Source: Caballeronia catudaia
GTDB lineage: Bacteria > Pseudomonadota > Gammaproteobacteria > Burkholderiales > Burkholderiaceae
Assembly (NCBI RefSeq): GCF_001544755.2
Contig: NZ_FCOF02000044.1
Location: forward strand, 1 to 56,331
Direction: 5' to 3'
Length of the DNA: 56,331 nucleotides
Shown here: positions 51,490 through 56,331 of the stretch, piece by piece
Layout of the letters: each line of letters opens with the position of its first letter
Position numbering within the stretch: position 1 is the first letter of the stretch
Notes under the pieces: generated by a model
The model's database searches: none
The model's input: only the letters and a program-made list of their open reading frames with translations
Told to the model about the DNA's origin: nothing
Position numbers and translations under genes: made by a program

Positions 51490-52599
51490 ATGAGAGTGGC
51501 CCTCGTCGGCGCCGGATTGATCGGTCAGAGCATTGCCCATTTGCTGCGTGAAACGGGGGACTTCGACGTCGTCGCGTTCGATCGCGACGAGCACGCGCTC
51601 GCGCTCCTCGATGCGCAGGGCATCCCGACGCGACGTGTCGATTCCGCCGATACGCCCGCGCTGCGCCAGGCGCTCGTCGGCTTCGATGCGCTCGTCAACG
51701 CGCTGCCTTATTTCCTCGCGATCAATGTCGCATCGGCGGCGAAAGCGGCGGGCGTGCATTACTTCGACCTGACCGAGGACGTGCGCGCGACGCACGCGAT
51801 CCGCGCCATCGCCGACGATTCCGAGCTTGCGTTCATGCCGCAGTGCGGTCTCGCGCCGGGCTTCATCGGCATCGTCGCGCACGATCTGGCGAAGCGTCTC
51901 GACGACGTGCGTGAAGTGAAGATGCGCGTCGGCGCGCTGCCCGAGTTTCCGACCAACGCGCTGAAGTACAACCTCACGTGGAGCATCGACGGCCTCATCA
52001 ACGAGTATTGCCAGCCGTGCGAAGCGATCCGCGAAGGCCGCACGCAATGGGTGCAGCCGCTCGAAGGCGTCGAGCATTTCTCGCTCGACGGCATCGAGTA
52101 CGAGGCGTTCAACACGTCGGGCGGCCTGGGCACGCTGTGCGAAACGCTCGCGGGCAAGGTCGAGACGCTCGATTACAAGTCGGTGCGCTATCCGGGGCAT
52201 CGCGAGCTGATGAAGTTCCTGCTCGACGATCTGCGCATGTCCAGCGACCGCGACGGCCTCAAGACGATGTTGAAGCGCGCGGTGCCATCGACGGCGCAGG
52301 ATGTCGTATTGATCTTCGTCACCGTGACCGGCATGCGCCGTGGTCAGCTCGTGCAGGACGTATTCACGCGCAAGATTTTCGCGAAGGACGTGTGCGGCGT
52401 GCCAATGAGCGCGATCCAGATTACGACCGCCGGCGCGATCTGCGCGGAACTCGATCTCTTCCGCGAGGGCGTGCTGCCGCAAAGCGGTTTCGTGCGTCAG
52501 GAGCAGGTGCCGCTCGACGCGTTTCTCAACAACCGCTTCGGCAAGCTGTATGAAGGCGCCAACGCGGTCGCGACGGCGCGGCAACTGGCGGCGGCTTAA
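51490..52599 (+). CDS. Saccharopine dehydrogenase family protein, lysine dehydrogenase-like
   Basis: The 369-residue enzyme has a Rossmann start RVALVGAGLIGQSIAHLL and conserved DLTEDVRATHAI and PQCGLAPGFIGIVAHDLAK, as in lysine 6-dehydrogenases and saccharopine-type reductases. The AAAGGAG site is at ideal distance from this ATG, not from the one 6 bases upstream. The substrate is inferred. It follows an Lrp regulator, and its stop overlaps that of the opposite gene. Confidence 0.82.
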   Translation: MRVALVGAGLIGQSIAHLLRETGDFDVVAFDRDEHALALLDAQGIPTRRVDSADTPALRQALVGFDALVNALPYFLAINVASAAKAAGVHYFDLTEDVRATHAIRAIADDSELAFMPQCGLAPGFIGIVAHDLAKRLDDVREVKMRVGALPEFPTNALKYNLTWSIDGLINEYCQPCEAIREGRTQWVQPLEGVEHFSLDGIEYEAFNTSGGLGTLCETLAGKVETLDYKSVRYPGHRELMKFLLDDLRMSSDRDGLKTMLKRAVPSTAQDVVLIFVTVTGMRRGQLVQDVFTRKIFAKDVCGVPMSAIQITTAGAICAELDLFREGVLPQSGFVRQEQVPLDAFLNNRFGKLYEGANAVATARQLAAA

Positions 52600-53174
52600 G
52601 TCAGCAAGCGCGCGATCAACGCATCGCGCGCTGCGTCGGTCGGCGCGGTGTTGTCGAACATGACGAGCGTTTGCGCGAGCGCTGCGTCCGGCTGAAAAAG
52701 CCGCTGCCGATATTCGTCCCAATGCGCGAGCTTGTACGCATCGTTCGGATCGCCACGCGCGACGATGCGCTCGCGCGCCACATCCTCATCCACATGCACC
52801 CACACGACCCGAATGTCGACATCCTCGCCGACGCCGAGCCATGCGCGATCGAAAAGCCGTGAGCTGCGCACTTCACGCGTGAGCGGCGCGACCACCACGA
52901 CGCTGACGCCGAGCGCGAGATTTTCCGCAGCGGTATCGACGAGACAACGATATTCCGGATCGCGGAAATGCTCCATGAAAAGCGGGCTGTCGCGATCGTG
53001 CGGATCGCCGGTCAGCGCGCCGATCGCAGCCGCGCTATACGCGCCGTAGAGCGTGTCCTTGTCGAGCAGGCAGAAGGGCGCGCCGGCCGCCTGCATGAGC
53101 CGTCCGAAAAGCCGTTTGGCGAGCGTCGTCTTGCCGGTGCCCGCGTGTCCACAGAAAAAAATCAGATGCTTCAC
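52596..53174 (-). CDS. P-loop kinase-like ATPase
   Basis: The 192-residue protein has Walker A GHAGTGKTT at residues 9-17 and the general form of small-molecule kinases (AAA_33 type), with VWVHVDEDVARERIVARGD as the lid-like segment. The substrate is unknown. It starts with GTG after a GAGGA site and follows the antiporter gene by 18 bases, so the two are probably cotranscribed. Its stop codon overlaps that of the + strand dehydrogenase gene. Confidence 0.75.
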   Translation of the reverse strand: MKHLIFFCGHAGTGKTTLAKRLFGRLMQAAGAPFCLLDKDTLYGAYSAAAIGALTGDPHDRDSPLFMEHFRDPEYRCLVDTAAENLALGVSVVVVAPLTREVRSSRLFDRAWLGVGEDVDIRVVWVHVDEDVARERIVARGDPNDAYKLAHWDEYRQRLFQPDAALAQTLVMFDNTAPTDAARDALIARLLT

Positions 53175-53192
53175 GTGTAGCGGTCCTCGGGG

Positions 53193-54506
53193 TCAATCGT
53201 CGGTCCGTGCGCGCTGATATCGCCTCATGAGCGGCGTCGCGGTGATGCCGTGCAGGATGACCGATGCCGTGATCGTCGCGATGACGAGCGGCACGAGCGG
53301 CGTGGCGACGTCACGCGGCGCATGTTCCAGCGCATACAGCAGATAGTAGAACGAGCCGACGCCGCGTATGCCGAACCAGCTCATGAGCCGCCGCTGCGCG
53401 CCCGCCGCATGCGAGCCGATGAGCGATATCTCGACCGCCGCGGGCCGCAACACGAGAAAGAGCGCAACGATGAGCGCGGCCGCCTGCCACGTGAAGAGCT
53501 CGCGCCATATCGTCGCCAGCACGGCGCCGACGATCAGCATGATCGCCACTTCGGCGATGCGTTCCAGTTCCAGCGTGAAGCCGTGCACGCGCTCGGCCAT
53601 GAATGCGTGGGCGCGCTCGGGATCGGCGGCGGCGGCGCCGACATCGTCCGCATCGATTTTGCCGACCGCCTCGCGCGCGGACTTGCCGCCGCTTTCCTTC
53701 TGCTCGACGCGGCGCATCGCAAGACCGGCCGCGAACACCGCGAGAAACGCGTACGTGTGCAGCAATTCTGCGACACCGTAAGACAGCGCGATGAGTCCAA
53801 GCGCAAAAAAGCCTTCCGGCCCCAACGCCTCGCCGTGCCGCGTGCGCAGATAAGCGACGAGCCGCACCGACAAGGCGCCGAGCAGCCAGCCGCTCACGAG
53901 CGCGCCTGCGATGCCCCACGTGGCCTGCAACGCGAAGTCCCAGTGCAGTGCTTCGCCGGGCGTCGCCTGCATGCGGCACACCGCGATGCCGAGCAGTGCG
54001 AAGGGCAGCGCGATGCCGTCGTTCAGGCCGCCTTCGCCCGACAGCGAGAAACGCAGCAAGTCGATGTCGCCGGGCGTTTCGACCTGCACGTCGTGGGCGA
54101 GCACCGGGTCGGTCGGCGCGAGCATCGCCGCGAGCAGCAGCGCCGGGCCCCAGCCGAGTCCGAGCACGTAGGCGCCAAAAAGCGTGAGCACGGCGACGGT
54201 GAGCACCATCGCGACGAAGCCCAGGCGGATCGGCAGAATCCAGAGGCGGTCGGTGGGCGGCACGCGCAGCCGCAGGCCGATCGCGAACAGCGACACCAGC
54301 ATCGCGACTTCGGTGATGCGCCGCAGGACCGTCGCGTCGCTCGCGAGATCGAGCGTCAGCAGGTCGGCCGCGGCAGGCCCCATCGCGAAGCCGATCGCGA
54401 GATAGCACATCGCGGTGCTGATGGGCAGACGCTTGAATGTCGAGCTGGCGAGACCCATGAAGATGAGCACGCCGCCGACGACGAGAAACCAGATCGTCTC
54501 GGTCAT
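53193..54506 (-). CDS. Cation:proton antiporter (CPA1, NhaP-like)
   Basis: The 437-residue membrane protein has about twelve helices. Key blocks are LAAMLAPTDPVLAHDVQ, with the TDP motif, and SLSGEGGLNDGIALPF, with the acidic GLND site of CPA1 exchangers. A hydrophilic insert lies at about 270-310. It should exchange Na+ or K+ for protons. Confidence 0.87.
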   Translation of the reverse strand: MTETIWFLVVGGVLIFMGLASSTFKRLPISTAMCYLAIGFAMGPAAADLLTLDLASDATVLRRITEVAMLVSLFAIGLRLRVPPTDRLWILPIRLGFVAMVLTVAVLTLFGAYVLGLGWGPALLLAAMLAPTDPVLAHDVQVETPGDIDLLRFSLSGEGGLNDGIALPFALLGIAVCRMQATPGEALHWDFALQATWGIAGALVSGWLLGALSVRLVAYLRTRHGEALGPEGFFALGLIALSYGVAELLHTYAFLAVFAAGLAMRRVEQKESGGKSAREAVGKIDADDVGAAAADPERAHAFMAERVHGFTLELERIAEVAIMLIVGAVLATIWRELFTWQAAALIVALFLVLRPAAVEISLIGSHAAGAQRRLMSWFGIRGVGSFYYLLYALEHAPRDVATPLVPLVIATITASVILHGITATPLMRRYQRARTDD

Positions 54507-54758
54507 GAATGCCTTTGGGCTTCGTGTGCGGCTTTGGGGCTGGTTGGCGAGGGGACCGCGCGCCGCAACGCGCGGCTTGTCAGACAGGACGCAGCACGAG
54601 CCATGCCCGTGTCCCGGGCGCGCGCTTCGGGCAGCGCGTCTGCCCGCTCATGGACTTGCGCGTAAGATGCATTTCGGATTGCTGCATCTGCATTCGTCAT
54701 CCGCTTCATTCGCATGGTTTTTTGCGTTACGCATGCAAAAGACCGGGGAGAACCCACC

Positions 54759-56141
54759 ATGTCACAGCACTTCGATGCCGTCGTCATCGGCACGGGTCAG
54801 GGCGGCTCGCCGCTTGCCGTGCGGCTCGCGCAGAGCGGCAGGCGCACCGCCGTGATCGAGCGGCATCTGTTCGGCGGCACGTGCGTGAACGTCGGCTGCA
54901 CGCCGACCAAGACTTATGTCGCGAGTGCGCGCGCGGCGCACGTGGCGCGCACGGCGGCGCAGTACGGCGTGATGATCGGCGGCGATATCGCCATCGACAT
55001 GGCGCGCGTGAAGGCGCGCAAGGACGAAGTGATCGGCGGCTCGCGCACGGGCATCGAAAAATGGCTGCGCGGCACGGAGAACCTCACGGTGTTCAGGGGC
55101 CACGGGCGCTTTACGGGTCCGCATGCGCTTTCCATCGAAGCGAGCGATGGTTCGACGCAGGACATCGATGCCGATCTCGTCTTCATCAACACGGGCACGC
55201 GCGCGGCGGTGCCGGACCTCGATGGCCTCGGACACGTTCCCTACCTCACCAATTCGACGATTCTCGAGCTGACCGAGGTGCCGGCCCATCTCGTGATCGT
55301 CGGGGCGAGCTATATCGCGCTCGAATTCGGGCAGATGTTCCGGCGTTTCGGCAGCCGCGTGACTTTGCTCGTGCGTGGCGAGCGCATCCTGACGCGCGAG
55401 GACGAGGACGTCGCCCGCGCGATGCACGACGTGTTCGTGCGCGAGGGCATCGAGTTTCGCTTCGGTGCGCAGATCGGGAAAGTGGAGCGTTCGGCGGGCG
55501 GGGTGCGTGTTTTTGTCGGCGATGAAACCATCGATGCGTCGCATCTGCTTTTCGCGACGGGCCGCACGCCCAACACCGATGATCTCGGTCTCGCGCACGC
55601 GGGCATCGAGGTGAACAGGCACGGCATGATCGACGTGGATGGCCAGTTGCGCACGCAAGTGGAAGGCGTCTATGCGCTGGGCGATGTGAATGGGCGCGGC
55701 GCGTTCACGCATACGTCGTGGAACGACTACGAGATCATCGCTTCGAATGTGATCGATGGAGAGTCGCGCAGCGTCGATACGCGCATCATGGCTTATGCGG
55801 TGTTCGTGGATCCGCCGTTCGCGCGGGTAGGGATGAGTGAGGAGGAAGTACGCAAGGATGGCCGCGAGGCGCTTATTGCGACCATGCCGATGACGCGGGT
55901 GGGGCGCGCTCGGGAGCGCGGTGAGACGGATGGGTTCATGAAGGCGCTGGTCGATGCGCGGTCGCAGCGGTTTTTAGGCGCGGCGATTTATGGCATCGAG
56001 GGGGATGAAGTGATTCATACTTTCATCGATATCATGAATGCGGATGCGCCGTTTAGTACGCTGCAGCGGGCTATGCATATTCATCCTACCGTGAGTGAGT
56101 TGATTCCTACTTTGCTTGAAGGGTTGAAGCCGTTGCGGTGA
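54759..56141 (+). CDS. FAD-containing pyridine nucleotide-disulfide oxidoreductase (mercuric reductase-like)
   Basis: The 460-residue class I flavoenzyme has FAD motif VIGTGQGGSPLA, the redox disulfide GGTCVNVGCTPTK, the NAD(P) motif VIVGASYIALEFG, FAD motif VYALGDVNGRG, and the C-terminal His-Glu pair in HPTVSELIP. It lacks the extra N-terminal metal domain and C-terminal vicinal cysteines of MerA, so mercury reduction is unlikely. Codons in the last 100 residues shift to G- and T-ending, like the end of kguT. Confidence 0.87.
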   Translation: MSQHFDAVVIGTGQGGSPLAVRLAQSGRRTAVIERHLFGGTCVNVGCTPTKTYVASARAAHVARTAAQYGVMIGGDIAIDMARVKARKDEVIGGSRTGIEKWLRGTENLTVFRGHGRFTGPHALSIEASDGSTQDIDADLVFINTGTRAAVPDLDGLGHVPYLTNSTILELTEVPAHLVIVGASYIALEFGQMFRRFGSRVTLLVRGERILTREDEDVARAMHDVFVREGIEFRFGAQIGKVERSAGGVRVFVGDETIDASHLLFATGRTPNTDDLGLAHAGIEVNRHGMIDVDGQLRTQVEGVYALGDVNGRGAFTHTSWNDYEIIASNVIDGESRSVDTRIMAYAVFVDPPFARVGMSEEEVRKDGREALIATMPMTRVGRARERGETDGFMKALVDARSQRFLGAAIYGIEGDEVIHTFIDIMNADAPFSTLQRAMHIHPTVSELIPTLLEGLKPLR

Positions 56142-56143
56142 TG

Positions 56144-56181
56144 TTTTTTGCTTTTGCTTTTGCTTTTTGCTTTTTGATTTT
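56144..56181 (+). repeat. Simple TTTTGC-type tandem repeat
   Basis: Right after the stop, several TTTTGC or TTTTTGC units run in tandem with almost no A or C other than in GC. It could slow or end transcription. It also continues the G+T-rich trend toward the next repeat. Confidence 0.6.
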
Positions 56182-56194
56182 GCCGGATCCCGTA

Positions 56195-56250
56195 TTCGCG
56201 TTGGTCTATTTGCGTTGCCCCTGTGCGGGGCGGCAGTCACTTTCTTTGCT
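56195..56250 (+). repeat. Second copy of the kguT-kguD palindrome arm
   Basis: GCGTTGGTCTATTTGCGTTG, then CCCCTGTGCGGGGCGG and AGTCACTTTCTTTGC match the left arm at 45091 and, inverted, the right arm at 45183. Only one arm is visible before the putative insertion-sequence tip. Confidence 0.75.
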
Positions 56251-56254
56251 GCTG

Positions 56255-56331
56255 TGTATAGACCGGAGACATGGGTAACAGGTGTGTCAGGACATGGGTA
56301 ACACATTTAGCTCCTTTGACTGCCACGTTTC
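56255..56331. mobile_element. Possible tip of an insertion sequence (IS481-like), cut by window end
   Basis: From about 56255 the DNA starts with TGT and contains GACATGGGTAACA twice (56268-56280 and 56291-56303). That sequence style I associate with ends of IS481-family elements in Burkholderiaceae. It interrupts the arm of the intergenic repeat. No transposase is visible in the window, so this is tentative. Confidence 0.45.

Noticed and set aside
54507..54758. A further composition-skew centre with a CCGCGCG-N6-CGCGCGG hairpin near 54556
   Set aside because: The G+T-rich part is only about 50 bases and could be ordinary leader DNA. The repeat arm sequence is absent.
54759..56141. A true mercuric reductase
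   Set aside because: The metal-binding N-terminal domain and C-terminal Cys pair of MerA are missing, and no mer genes are nearby.
56144..56250. A CRISPR array, because of tandem TTTTGC units and repeated motifs
   Set aside because: Units are 6-7 bases without spacers, and no cas gene is present.

Overview
The window is high-GC DNA from a betaproteobacterium of the family Burkholderiaceae, most like Paraburkholderia or Caballeronia. The evidence is a phaA-phaB-phaR polyhydroxybutyrate locus, BktB, strong use of C- or G-ending codons, long antisense open frames typical of very GC-rich DNA, and a short intergenic repeat that I associate with this group. It reads as chromosomal core genes with one clear foreign cassette near 27.2-29.0 kb and a small toxin-antitoxin insertion at 2.6-3.3 kb. 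I see no rRNA, tRNA or CRISPR array.

Layout. 1-1.6 kb: end of phaA, then phaB and phaR. 1.7-3.3 kb: a glycosyltransferase-like gene and a higBA toxin-antitoxin pair with a perfect palindromic operator. 3.4-7.7 kb: rimO, a PfkB sugar kinase, bktB and a lipoprotein, tightly packed and closed by a strong terminator. 7.7-11.9 kb: metC, serB, an MDR oxidoreductase and an exported protein. 12.1-16.1 kb: Ku and a three-domain LigD, a complete bacterial NHEJ system. 16.3-21.8 kb: heme oxygenase, bacteriophytochrome, response regulator and hybrid kinase, a red/far-red light-sensing operon. 21.9-26.9 kb: two VOC-fold proteins, a FetAB-type ABC exporter and an AsmA protein.

26.9-29.3 kb: a lower-GC cassette with a putative secreted toxin and its immunity protein, flanked on both sides by paired copies of a roughly 65-bp repeat carrying TTATCCCCA or TTATCCACA. 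29.3-34.9 kb: small proteins, a ClC channel, an aldo/keto reductase, a GST and a cystathionine gamma-synthase family enzyme. 35-41.7 kb: a SoeABC-like molybdoenzyme with a YeiH exporter and a divergent LysR regulator, best read as a sulfite oxidation and efflux module. 41.8-47.5 kb: kguE-kguK-kguT-kguD-ptxS for 2-ketogluconate use, with a PtxS-type operator before kguE. 47.5-56.1 kb: an intramembrane protease, small proteins, two transcription regulators, a lysine-dehydrogenase-like gene, a cation/proton antiporter and a flavin disulfide oxidoreductase. The window ends in what looks like an insertion-sequence tip.

The most unusual signal is a large palindromic repeat between kguT and kguD (about 45091-45240). 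Base composition flips around it almost perfectly. The 180 bases counted on the left are G+T-rich on the + strand (G66 T55 C37 A22). The 180 counted on the right are the mirror image (C59 A57 G41 T23). A second copy at the window end also has a G+T-rich left flank. This suggests a recurring strand-asymmetric DNA process, such as breakage and resection or replication-fork convergence, centred on this repeat family.
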